64,000 bases of DNA from Podospora bellae-mahoneyi. Its lineage: Eukaryota; Ascomycota; Sordariomycetes; Sordariales; Podosporaceae. The position numbers and the translations under genes are program-made. Location of the stretch: assembly GCF_035222275.1 (NCBI RefSeq), contig NC_085885.1, positions 2,418,001 to 2,482,000 on the forward strand, given 5' to 3'. Under the pieces are notes generated by a model. It saw only the letters and a list, made by a program, of their open reading frames with translations, ran no database searches and was not told the DNA's origin. Of the stretch, positions 44,772 through 55,177 are shown one piece after another (position 1 is the first letter of the stretch; each line of letters begins with the position of its first letter).

Positions 44772-46394
44772 ATGCAAACCTCCTCCCAAGACATCGCCGC
44801 CACGGCCACCGAGTTCGGCATCTCCACCAGAGGCGCCTACAACCAGCTCTACATGCGCGGATGGAGCTTTTTCGAACAATGTCTAGCAACACCGTGGTCA
44901 CCCGCGACTCCCGATGGGGTGTAAGTCACATAAACACACACACATACACACCACACACGCACACACATACACACACATACGCACCCAGCCTCAAGACTCA
45001 CACCACTGACACCATACCCACACACACACAAGAATCAACCTAGGCGTGGCAGAAAACTCCCTCATGCACAACCAAATCGTCAAATTCATTAAGCAAAACA
45101 CTCAAGTCGACCCAATCAGCCAACTCACCTACGGCAACGGCCCTCGAGGTTCCCCCCGTCTCCAGCGTGCCCTAGCCAGCTTTCTGAACAGAAAGTTCTC
45201 ACCCCTTGAGCCGGCAAAGAGTGATGACATCATCGTCATGGCCGGCGTGACGCCCGTGATAGATGCTCTGACATGGGCGCTGTGCAACGAGGGGGAGGGA
45301 ATCATCATCCCCCAGCCGTACTACACTGCTTTCGCGACCGACATTCCCGGTAGAGCAAGAGGGGTGATAATCCCGGCCACGTTTCAAGATATCGAGGGAT
45401 ACAAAGGGTTTGACGATGTTTTTGACGCGGAGATGAACGTCCAGGCTCTGGAGACGGCCCTCAGAAATGCTGAGAGCAAGGGCGTCAAGGCGAAGGGGTT
45501 TATGCTGGTCAAGTGAGCACCTCTGGCTTTGGGTTGGGGTGTAGGTACTGACTGTTGACACAGCCCGCACAACCCGCTCGGGAGATGTTATCCTCCAGAG
45601 ACGATCAGGGCCATCGCTGGTTTTTGTCAAGCTCATAACCTCCACCTCATCAGCGATGAGATTTACGCTCAGTCTATTTACAACAACCCAGACGCCACAG
45701 ACGTAGTGCCGTTTACATCGGCCCTCGCGCTGGATCTCCCTATTGACACTCAAAAACTCCACGTTGCGTACGGCGCAAGCAAAGACTTTTGCGCCAACGG
45801 CCTCAGATTGGGGATGCTGCACACCCGGAACAGGGGACTGATGGGCGCGATGGCGAGCAATGCCATGCTTGGCTGGCCGCCGTACTTGGTGCAGGACATT
45901 TGGGCCGCCATGCTGGAGGACACCGATTACACTGACGAGTTCCTGGGGAAGAACCGGGAGCTGCTGGGGGAGTCATACAAGGTTGTGACGGATTTTTTGA
46001 GGGAGCAAGGGGTGGGATACTATGGGAATTCGTAAGTCATCACGGATGAGCTAGTGAGGAGAAATGCTGACGATGGGATGGGGAAAGAAACGCGGGTATG
46101 TTTCTTTGGATAGATCTCAGACGGCACTTGCTTGGGAAGAAGGAGGGTGGACAACCGCCTGAGTTGAGGGTTGGGAAATTGAGCCCGGCTGATTTGGAGA
46201 GGTATCTGGAGAGGGAACAGCATATTTGGAAGGTTTTGGGTGAGAATAAGATCTTGTTGGCTACGGGCAGTGTGTTTGCGAGTGAGGAGCTGGGGTGGTT
46301 TAGAATGACGTTTAGTGCGTCGAGGCCGGCGTTGGAGGTTGGGTTGGAGAGGTTGAAGAGGGTGTTTGATGCGCTGAAGAGAAGTCAACTGTAA
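44772..46394 (+). CDS. Class I/II PLP aminotransferase, ACC-synthase-like
   Basis: PLP-dependent fold-type I enzyme of 467 residues in four exons (44772-44920, 45033-45512, 45564-46031, 46088-46394). The family block NLGVAENSLMHNQIV opens exon 2 and resembles 1-aminocyclopropane-1-carboxylate synthases. LTYGNGPRGSPRLQRALASF, PYYTAFATDI (aromatic stacking Tyr region), NPHNPLGRCYPPE and SDEIYAQS (Asp/Tyr of the cofactor pocket) follow. The Schiff-base lysine is K283 in YGASKDFCANGLRLG. Fungal members of this group are often aminotransferases in secondary or amino-acid metabolism and do not all make ACC, so the substrate is open. The start is a short N-terminus MQTSSQDIAATATEFG in good context. 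Intron 1 carries a (CA)n tract. Confidence 0.88.
44936..45031. repeat. (CA)n microsatellite in intron 1 of the aminotransferase gene
   Basis: Interrupted (CA)n from the donor side to the acceptor, with TACA/CGCA interruptions. The block fills most of the 112-bp intron 44921-45032. Confidence 0.85.
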
Positions 46395-46676
46395 ATACAG
46401 CGGAGGGTTGGCTGGGTTGGGTCGCGTGTTGCGACGCGCCGCCGCGGGGTCAAATGCAATTAAGGGAGATAAGCGGGAACAAAAGTGGTTGAGCTTAATC
46501 TTATCTCCGACAATTGATTGCATCACCAATTCAACTGATCGTTCGTTCGTCCTCCACTTCAAGCAGAGCCGCAAAGCTCTGCAACAGCCCTCCCTATACT
46601 GCCGCTTCTTTCCGTCTTCTTCTCTTGTTGTTTGCGAGCGATATTGATACCCAGATCCGAGATTGTTTCCGTCATA

Positions 46677-49600
46677 ATGGCCTACATCGCCCCAATCCAC
46701 CGGCCAAGCAGCGTCGACCATGCCCTGCTCGCCAATGTCTATTCAGAAGAGGAGCAGAGCTTGGTTCTCTCGTGAGGATTCACCCCCTTCTTTCGTTCTG
46801 TATACTACCAAAACCGAGTTTACTAACAGATATCGGAATGCAGACGAACAAACCGAGTAGAAGTATGGCGCCCCTCCCCCGACGGCCTCCTCTCCCAAGC
46901 CCACACCACCAACGTCAACGGCACCATCGCCATGCTCCAAAAACTCCGACCAAAAGACGCCGAAACAGACCTCTTATTTGTTGGAACCGACCGCTTCGAG
47001 TATTTCACCCTCTACTGGAACCGGGAAACGTCCCAAATGGAAACCACGAATGCGACCCGCGACCCCGGAGAGCACTTTATGCGCAACTCGCAGTCCCTCG
47101 ACAGAGCGATTGTCGACCCGTCAGGACGGTTTATCGCCATGCACCTATGGGAAGGCGTCATGACGATCGCCCGCCTCGGCGCCCGCAAGACAAACGCGGC
47201 GCAGCTGGACTGGATGGGACAGATCAGGCTGGCGGAACTGTTTATCAAGGCCTCGACTTTTTTGCATAACGAGACCGGACACCCGACGGTTGCTTTTCTT
47301 TACCAGACTAGCGCTAATGCGCAGGATTCGAAGCTGGCGACGTACCGGCTTACGTCTGACGACAGGAACACGGTGGCCAGCGAGTTCAACGCGCAGAAAC
47401 ACAGGATCATTGATATCACGATTGCGGATGCGGGGGCGAATATGTTAATTCCCGTGAGGAAAGTGGAGGAAGAAGTGAAGAGGCACAACTTTCGCAATAC
47501 GGGATCGGCTAAGCCGCATCTTGGGGGGGTTGTTGTGGTGGGGGAGACGAGACTGCTCTATATTGATGACGTGACAAAGGCGACGGTGGAATCGAAGCTT
47601 GACAAGGCGAGCATTTTTGTCAAGTGGGCCGAGTACAATGTTCAGACGTATTTCCTTGCGGATGACTACGGCTCGTTGCACTTGTTGACGATCAACACGG
47701 ACGGGGCGGAGGTGAAGGGGATGGCCTTGACCAAGATTGGGGTCACGAGCCGGGCGAGCGAGCTGGTTTATCTGGGGAATGAGATGCTGTTTGTGGCGAG
47801 TCACCATGGGGATTCGCGGCTGTTTCAGCTTGACTTGAGCGCGGATAAGCCGGCGGACAAACCTTTCCTGACGCTGATCCAGACAATATCGAATATTGGG
47901 CCGATTATGGACTTTGCGGTGATGGACATGGGGAATAGGGGGGGGGAGGATAGCCAGTTGGGGAATGAGTACTCTTCGGGGCAGGCGAGGATTGTTTGCG
48001 GGAGCGGGGTTTATAAGGATGGGTCGTTGAGGAGTGTGAGGAGCGGCGTTGGGCTGGAGGATGTGGGGTTGTTGTTGGAGGATCTTGGGCAGCATGTGAG
48101 GGGGGTGTTCTCATTGAGGGGGGCGGTTGGGGAGGGGAAGATGGACACGCTTGCTGTGAGCTTTTTGACCGAGACGAGGGTTTTCCGGTTTGACTCTGAG
48201 GGTGGGGTGGAAGAGGTGGAGGACTTTATGGGTTTTGGGTTGGATTGCCAGACGTTGTTGGCGAGGAATCTTGGGGGTGGGATGATTTTGCAGGTTACGA
48301 CGAGGGGGGTTGTGTTGGTCGATGCTGAGAGTGGGGTTACGGTGGCGACGTGGGTGCCTCGGGGTGAGAACACCATCATCAATGCTTCTGCGGACGGGGA
48401 GTGGCTGTTGTTGTCGGTGGAAGGGACGGGGCTGGTGTCGATCAGTACTGCTGGGAACGAGCTGCGGTTGGTGAAGGAGAAGGATATTAGCCAGCAGGAT
48501 CAGGTTGCTTGCATACATGTTGCGCCGCAGTTACAAGGGATCGGTGTGGTTGGGTTTTGGACCTCAGGGACGGTGTCGATTATTGACTTGAACACACTTG
48601 AGCCAATGCATGGGGAGTCACTACGGCAGAGCCAGGACGACGCGTCGATACCTCGGGAGGTGGTGCTTGTTCAGGTGGCTTCGCCTAAGGTGTCGGGGCC
48701 AACGCTCTTCGTCGCCATGGAGGATGGCCATGTTGTCACGTTCAACATCTCGGCCGATTTTGAGTTTTCGGGGAAGAAACAGGTTATCTTGGGTACACGG
48801 CAAGCCAGGCTTCACCTCCTGCCGCAAGACAACGACAGCATCTACAGCATCCTGGCCACGACGGAGCACCCAAGCTTGATCTACGGCGAAGAGAACAGGA
48901 TAGTATACTCGGCTGTCACCGCAGAGGAGGCCATGTTCATTTGTCCTTTTGATACAGAGGCATTCCCCGATTCGATCATTGTGGCGACGGACACACAGAT
49001 CAAGATCTCCAAGATCGACCGCACGAGACGAACACACGTTCGCGAGTTACCCATGGGCGAGATGGTTCGTAGGATCGCCTACTCGCCAAAGGAAAAGGTG
49101 TTTGGTCTGGGTTGTATCAAGCGGTCGTTGGTGGACGGGGATGAGGTTGTCCAGAGCTCGTTTAGGCTGGTGGATGAGGTTATTTTCCAGCCTGTCGGTA
49201 AGACTTTTCAACTTGAGAGGACAAATTACGTGGAGCTGGTGGAGGCGGTTGTCAGGGCTGAGCTTCCAGACTCGTATGGGAATCCTGCCGAACGGTTTAT
49301 TGTCGGGACGAGCTTCTTGCCTGACCCGGATTATGCCATGACTGGTGAACACCGAGGGAGGATTTTGGTGTTTGGTATTGATGATAACAAGGACCCCTAC
49401 TTAATCCTGAGCCACCTTACCAAGGGTGTGTGCAGGTGTCTGGAAGTCTTGGACGGGAATAAGATTGTGGCTGGGCTGGCCAAGACGGTGGCGATTGCGA
49501 GATATGACGAGACTTCTACGACGACGGCAACGTTGACGAGGCTGGCTTCGTACAAGCCGTCGACGCATCCGATTCAGATTGCGGTGCAGGGGAATATCAT

Positions 49601-50278
49601 CGGGGTGGCGGACGTGATGAAGAGTATGACGCTGGTTGAGTACATGCCTGGTGACAAGGATAGGCTGGTGGAAGTGGCCAGGCATTGGCAGTCGGCTGCG
49701 GGTACGGCGCTGTGTCATGTTGATGGGGATGACTGGCTGGAGGCGGATGATCAAGGGAACCTGATGATGTTGAGGAGGAATGCGGATGCGGTGGTGATGG
49801 AGGATAGGAAGATTATGAGCGTGACGGCGGAGATGAATTTGGGGGAGATGGTGAACAGGATCAGGGCGGTGAGGGTTGAGACGAGTAGGGGGGCGATGGT
49901 GGTGCCAAGGGCGTTTTTGGGGACGGTAAGTCGCTCGGTGGTGTCCAATATTGAGACGGTTATGCTAACAAGAGACAGGTCAATGGCGGGATATACATGT
50001 TCGGCACCGTTGCGCCCGAGGCTCAGGACTTGCTATTACGATTCCAGGAAAAGCTGGCGAGGGTTGTACACACGGCGGGGGAGATAGAGTTCAACTGCTA
50101 CAGGGCGTTTAGAAATGCAGAAAGGGAGGGGAGCGAGCCGGTTAGATTCCTAGACGGGGAGCTATTAGAGCGGTTTCTAGACCAGGACGAGGCAACGCAG
50201 AGGGAGATTTGTGAGGGTTTGGGGCCGAGTTTAGAGCACATGAGGAATGTTGTGGAGGAGTTGAGGCGGATGCACTGA
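46677..50278 (+). CDS. DDB1: DNA damage-binding protein 1 (DDB1), Cul4 adaptor
   Basis: Scaffold that links Cul4 ubiquitin ligase to DCAF substrate receptors. In Neurospora the orthologue (DIM-8) is needed for H3K9 methylation and DNA methylation. 1158 residues, three exons (46677-46771, 46844-49925, 49979-50278). N-terminal MMS1_N/CPSF_A-type propellers are recognisable from DLLFVGTDRFEYFTLYW, IIDITIADAGANMLIPVR and VVVVGETRLLYID, and the C-terminal CPSF_A region from SFLPDPDYAMTGEHRGRILVF, TKGVCRCLEVLDGNKIVAGL and VNGGIYMFGTVA. The end VEELRRMH fits the family's C-terminal helix. Length is close to the normal about 1140. The start MAYIAPIHRPSSVDHALL is the first ATG, and exon 1 splices in phase with the conserved RVEVW strand. 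Confidence 0.95.
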
Positions 50279-50708
50279 GAGATATCCGTAAAATGTACAT
50301 GAATTGATCTGCTGTCGATGTTGATAATGACCCTTCTTCAGTGAGACTCTTCATGAGAATGAGTGATGTCAGCAAGCATGAGTGTCCTGTGGATAGTGTA
50401 GTGTAAAGCGGGCTTGGCATGTCACGGGAAGAATCGGAGTCCTCGGGCTCTGTCCAATCACCAGCCAGGCAATTGCAAATTAGCTGCCTCAGGCACGCCA
50501 CCTTTGCCAGATATTTGACATTTGGTGCACAGGCCAAGTTCACAACTGGTCGGGAAATGTGGGAACAGCTCGGCCCAGAGAAAGCGAAAGTGAGACTAAC
50601 CAAAAAACCTCAGTCCACGGACGCCGACGTCGACTTTGTGTGTCTCTCTCTCCTCTCTCCCCTCTACCTACCACCAGCGCTCTTTTTTTTAAAGAAGCAG
50701 AAGCAACA
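50279..50708. other. Intergenic region DDB1 to Rieske gene
   Basis: About 430 bp holding the DDB1 3' end and the Rieske promoter. A pyrimidine-rich leader (50640-50690, TCTCTCTC) precedes the start, as is common for fungal genes. Nothing else was seen. Confidence 0.65.
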
Positions 50709-51651
50709 ATGGCGCCCCTCTCGACCGTGACGCGCGCCCTCGCCCGGCCCTCCGTCCTGCGTGTTGCTGCCCGCACCATCTCGACGACCCCGGCCGTCCG
50801 CGGCGACTCTTCCTACTCTAGCCCTTTCAAGGGCGAGAGCAACAGCACCAAGGTGCCGGATTTCTCAAAGTACCTGTCGGACAAGAAGCCGAGCTCGAAT
50901 GCGCTGATTAGTTATTTCATGGTGGGCACGTTGGGTGCGATCACTGCGGGGGGGGCGAAGAGTACCATTCAGGGTAGGTGATTTTGGGGTTAGGAAAGGG
51001 TGGGGGGGGAGGATGGAGGGGAGTCAATTGGATGGATATGGGGTTGGTTAAGAAGGGGGAGGCTGACAGTGTGGTTGCTATACAGAGTTCCTCGTCAACA
51101 TGTCCGCCTCTGCTGACGTCTTGGCTTTGGCCAAGGTTGAGGTTGATTTGAATGCCATTCCCGAGGGCAAGAACGTAAGGATTCTTTCTCTCTGGAGAAT
51201 AGTTGGGAAGGGATAGGAAGGTTGGCTGACGGAGAAAAAACAAAAATAAACAGGTCATCGTCAAGTGGAGAGGCAAGCCCGTCTTCATCCGCCACCGCAC
51301 AGCCGCCGAGATTGAGGAGGCCAACAACATCAACGTTGCGTCGCTAAGAGACCCCGAGGCCGACAGCGATCGTGTTCAGAAGCCTGAGTGGCTTGTCATG
51401 TTGGGTATGTCAAGACATAAAAAATAGGGGGGAGGGGGTGATGGATGATGCTGACAGCAACACAACTAGGTGTCTGCACACACTTGGGCTGCGTCCCCAT
51501 CGGCGAGGCCGGTGAGTACGGCGGCTGGTTCTGCCCCTGCCACGGCTCCCACTACGACATTTCGGGCCGCATCAGAAAGGGTCCTGCCCCTCTGAACCTC
51601 GAGATTCCCGCGTACGAGTTCCCCGAGGACGACAAGCTGGTTATTGGTTAA
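50709..51651 (+). CDS. RIP1: Rieske iron-sulfur subunit of the cytochrome bc1 complex
   Basis: Catalytic subunit of complex III that passes electrons from ubiquinol to cytochrome c1 in the mitochondrial inner membrane. 228 residues, four exons (50709-50973, 51086-51174, 51254-51404, 51470-51651), joins in phase. The N-terminal Arg-rich presequence ([20 protein letters not shown]) precedes a single membrane segment [16 protein letters not shown]. The 2Fe-2S ligands are C171 and H173 (CTHLGC) and C190 and H193 (CPCHGSH), with the disulphide partners C176 and C192. Length and order are as in the fungal enzyme. The first start codon is in a CAACA-ATG context. Confidence 0.97.
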
Positions 51652-52433
51652 ACGCTTGCTACTTTGCTGCGGTTTGTTGCGGAGAAAATAAAAAGCGAGC
51701 GAATCGATAGAAAGAGAGAGAGAAAGAGAGAGAAAGAGAGAACCTAAAATGCAAAAACTTGTATATTCTTGTCCACCACCAATGCGCAGGTTTTCTAGAG
51801 GGGTTAGGAGGTTGGGGTAGCTGGGAGGAGCTGACATTGAAATTGTTGTATTAGTACCATGAGAAGGGGAGGCGGTGGTTTGAGCAATATTGATAGACGT
51901 GTCAAACAGACAGATGAGAGAGAGTAGAAATGGATATACTGGAGACTCAAGCACGCAGGGAATTTTGAAGTTCCCTGCTGTCCTTGCCAATGCTAGTGAG
52001 TGTTTCTTTGGCTCAATATATGGCTCAACTTTGCTGTTCATGGCTGGCGAGGACTGAAAATTGTCTTGTATGTTGAGACAAAGCACCCACGCCGCTTTGT
52101 TCCAGCCTAATCAAGTCGACAACATGAGTTTTGGTGGCAGGGTTCCGGAAACGTGCCTCTTGATGAAAGAAGCGGTTCGGAGTTAGTTGGCTGTTGACTA
52201 TTACGAGAGTGGTGTTGTTAAAGTATCCTCTCCAGCCTTTTCCGGTGATGATGGTTAACCCCCCTTTTAATACGGGAGTTTATAGGACTGGGACGCAAGT
52301 GAATCTCTCTGCTCAAAAGTGAACCTCTAGGGGTTCTCGTCAACAAATACGTTGTCTGCTCTTTTCTTATTGTGGTAGCCCTCCTGGTGGGATACGCCAG
52401 CAAATACCCCTTTTTATAGGTACATCCATCAAC
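51652..52433. other. Intergenic region Rieske to RING gene
   Basis: About 780 bp. A purine-rich GAAAGAGAGA run lies at 51713-51740, in the Rieske 3' part. The final 200 bp is the RING gene promoter. No gene was recognised. Confidence 0.6.
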
Positions 52434-53366
52434 ATGGCCTCCTCCTCCTCCTCCTCCCCCCGCCGCGCCCTCCTCAACCACGTCCACCAACTCCGCACCT
52501 ACCTCTCCTTTTCCCCCGAGCAAAAAGCCCGCCGCCCCGTCCCGTTTGTCCGCTGCGACATCTGCCGCTCCGAAACAGACGAGATCGTCACCCCCGCGAC
52601 CCCCGGCTCGGCATTGACAACCTTCCCCCTCAGCCCGACGGACCGCGTCCGCGCTGGTCTTGTCTTGCCGTGCGGCCACATGTTCCACACCGAATGCTGG
52701 GACCCCTACCCAGCCACGTTCCGCGGCAAGGGCGCCATCACCTGCCCGCGCTGCCGCCTCCGGCTCAACTTCTCGGGGATGGAACGCAATAGATGTGCTG
52801 ATCTCCCCTGGCGGTACCACATGCCCGAACCGGACAACCCCAGCTGGAAGTGGGAGATTGAGAAAATCCCAAAGACGGCGCAGGAGTATATCCTCGAGGG
52901 GAGGGAGGCCGAGTTTGAGTTGGGGGCCATGTGCAACGTTGACAGGTTGATCGGGGCGAGTTTGCTGGGGGAGAATATCGAGTTGGAGAGGGACTTGATC
53001 GAGGGGAGGGGGGAGAGGGTCGAGTTGAGCAAGTTGGTGGACAAGGTGAGGGCGGATGGGTGGTTTTTTGAGGAGGAGATTGATCTTGCTTTTCCGGGGT
53101 GGTTGCCGAGGATGGAGGTGGGGGATATACGACAGGAGCCGCCGAGGGGGGAGGAGGAGGCTTGGGTGGAGGGGCGGTTGAAGAGGTTGATGAGGAGGGA
53201 GGGGTACACTTGGAGGGGGGAGCCGCCGCCGGGGAGCAGGAGAAGGGGCCGTAATTTGTGGAATATGAGTGGGGATTATGATGAGGATGATGAGGATGAT
53301 GAGGAGGAGGAGGAGGAGAAGGAGGAGGAGAAGGAGGATAGTGAGATGGATGATGAGGAGGAGTAG
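52434..53366 (+). CDS. RING-H2 finger protein, putative E3 ubiquitin ligase
   Basis: Predicted ubiquitin ligase of 310 residues, single exon. The RING ligands are C41, C44, C80, H82, H85, C88, C104 and C107 (CDIC, then LPCGHMFHTEC, then CPRC), a C3H2C3 RING-H2 with a long 35-residue insertion between the second and third ligands. Residues about 130-270 are of unknown fold (WKWEIEKIPKTAQEYILEG, WFFEEEIDLAFPGW). A basic patch (SRRRGRNLW) is followed by a very acidic C-terminal tail (DDEDDEEEEEEKEEEKED). It starts MASSSSSSPRRALL at the first ATG. The coding strand changes from C-rich (5' half) to G-rich (3' half), so a long antisense frame appears here. Confidence 0.85.
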   Translation: MASSSSSSPRRALLNHVHQLRTYLSFSPEQKARRPVPFVRCDICRSETDEIVTPATPGSALTTFPLSPTDRVRAGLVLPCGHMFHTECWDPYPATFRGKGAITCPRCRLRLNFSGMERNRCADLPWRYHMPEPDNPSWKWEIEKIPKTAQEYILEGREAEFELGAMCNVDRLIGASLLGENIELERDLIEGRGERVELSKLVDKVRADGWFFEEEIDLAFPGWLPRMEVGDIRQEPPRGEEEAWVEGRLKRLMRREGYTWRGEPPPGSRRRGRNLWNMSGDYDEDDEDDEEEEEEKEEEKEDSEMDDEEE

Positions 53367-53767
53367 TGAGGGAGGGAGGGAAGGGAGGGAAGGGAGGTTG
53401 GTGTTTTGATCTAGAACCAAGAGATGTCTTGTGTGTCTGTTTACACACACTCTTCTGGCCCCTTTGATACCCCAAGTGCGGTACTAATCCACATGAGATG
53501 TAAGCCCCAGCTCCAAGACATTTCACACCAAATGTCACACTTGCAAGATTCACACTTCACCAAAAAACACACAGACAACAGAATAGTAACTATTCATTTC
53601 CGTTTTCACTTCCCTCCTGCGCCCTCTCAAAAATATAATAATAAAAAGCCACGCCTCACAGCGTAAAGAATACCGGGTTAAGACTGTTTCCATGATTTAC
53701 CCTTCATATATCAAAAGTATACATCCTCCTCGAACTCCGCCCCCTTCACAAACTATCCTACATCTCT
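53367..53767. other. Convergent 3' region
   Basis: About 400 bp between two stop codons, with GGGAGGGA repeats just after the RING stop and AT-rich sequence around 53560-53690. No gene. Confidence 0.65.
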
Positions 53768-55177
53768 TCACAACCCCAAAGCAGCATTAAACACGCTAGC
53801 AGCCTGAGCACCCTCAGCCTGACTAGCAGCCGCCGCGCCCTCCTCACAAGCCTCGATCGTCTCGGGGCTAGCCTTGCACGCACTATCCAGCCTCTGGCAG
53901 ACAAAGAACGAAATAATATCAATTTTGAGCGCAGACCCATGCGAGAAATCAGCCGCGTTCACAGGCTGGAAGCTCTCCTCCTGACGCCCGTCAAGCCCAG
54001 CAGCGAACTGAATAGCGGGGCTGCCGCAGCTCCCAAAGTCCAGGACATTCTGGCGGCGACCGACGACGGAACGGCGAGCCTTGCGACGACGAGCAGCAGC
54101 CAAGCAAGCGGCCTCCTGCTGGTCGCACTGCCCAGCACCACCCTGGATCTGACCGGAGTTAGCAGCGTTGGCGCAGGCGTTCTTCTGAATGGCGCACGAG
54201 CGCTGGATGGCGGCGCCGGCTTGGAGGAAGGTGTTTCCGTTGACGGAGAAGGGGCGGTTGGAAGCAGGGTCGGAGATGACGGCGGGGGCAGGGCCGCCGA
54301 GGGCGCCGGTGAAGGTCTGGACGTTCACAGTGCCGGTGGGGACCTCCTCAACGGGGGGTTCCTCAACGACGGGTGGCTCCTCATCTTCAACGACCGGCTC
54401 GCAGACCTCCTCCTCGTCAACGGGGGGCTCCTCGACAGCCGGGGGCTCCTCGACAGCAGGCTCGTCATCAACAACAGGCTCGCAGACCTCCTGATCGCCA
54501 ACAGCGGCGAGGATGTCGGCCTCCGAAACAGCAGGCACCAAAAGGTTCTGGGAAATGATGCACCCGATCGCATCATTCTCGTCGTTGCAGGTGTTACCAG
54601 CAGCAGTAGGGTCGCCAATCTCACCAGGGGCAAAGGTGCCGCTCTGCAGAGCAAGAAGCGGGTCAGCCCCGATGGAGAACAAAGCCTTGGCGACCTCGAG
54701 CTCGACCTCGGCGTTGTTGGCCGCCTCGGCAGAAGCAGGGTCCTGGTGCTGGTTGATGTTGACGAGCTCGGCATTGACAGGAGTCTCGTTGCAGAGGGGG
54801 GAAGCCTCGCCGACGGTCAAGGTGTTACGCTCGAGGGCACGGAAGAGGATTGCGTTGATGGCCAAGTCGAGGTCGTTGGCGGCCTTGGCGTTGGTGAGAG
54901 CCTGGTCGGCGACGATCTGCTGGAGGCAGTCGAGGCGGTCGGCCGAGATGTCACCGGCGCCGTTGGCGGCGGCGGCGTTGCCGAGGAGGGGGAACACGCA
55001 GTCGAGGATGTTGTTTGGGTTGTTGAGCTTGAGGGCGACGTTGCAGGCGCGGAGGACGGCCTCGTGCGAGTGTTCCTGGGGAACCTCGCGCTTGGTGGCT
55101 CGGAGGGAGTAAGTGGGCACATCGCGGGCCGAGGCGAGGCCAACGGCGATGGCCACAAGAGCAGTTCCGTACTTCAT
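53768..55177 (-). CDS. Secreted cysteine-containing protein with acidic Pro/Glu/Val repeats
   Basis: Secreted protein of 469 residues, single exon, with signal peptide MKYGTALVAIAVGLASA. The first third is Ala/Asn-rich and contains paired cysteines (RACNVALKLNNPNNILDCVF, DRLDCLQQIV). The middle (about residues 240-290) has an imperfect repeat of DEPAVEEPPAVEEPPVDEEE type. The last third carries conserved-looking blocks SCAIQKNACANAANSG and CDQQEAACLAAARRRK, an RRSVVGRR basic site suggesting proteolytic processing, then SALKIDIISFFVCQRLDSAC. I do not recognise a named family; fungal cell-wall/secreted hypothetical proteins with the SCxxQKNxCxNAANSG motif exist. No GPI signal is evident. Start 55177 is the first ATG giving a signal peptide. 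Confidence 0.8.
   Translation of the reverse strand: MKYGTALVAIAVGLASARDVPTYSLRATKREVPQEHSHEAVLRACNVALKLNNPNNILDCVFPLLGNAAAANGAGDISADRLDCLQQIVADQALTNAKAANDLDLAINAILFRALERNTLTVGEASPLCNETPVNAELVNINQHQDPASAEAANNAEVELEVAKALFSIGADPLLALQSGTFAPGEIGDPTAAGNTCNDENDAIGCIISQNLLVPAVSEADILAAVGDQEVCEPVVDDEPAVEEPPAVEEPPVDEEEVCEPVVEDEEPPVVEEPPVEEVPTGTVNVQTFTGALGGPAPAVISDPASNRPFSVNGNTFLQAGAAIQRSCAIQKNACANAANSGQIQGGAGQCDQQEAACLAAARRRKARRSVVGRRQNVLDFGSCGSPAIQFAAGLDGRQEESFQPVNAADFSHGSALKIDIISFFVCQRLDSACKASPETIEACEEGAAAASQAEGAQAASVFNAALGL

Noticed and set aside
52218-53450. 410-codon minus-strand frame over the RING gene
   Set aside because: Antisense by-product of C-to-G skew; it runs on through the intergenic region in proline and leucine runs.
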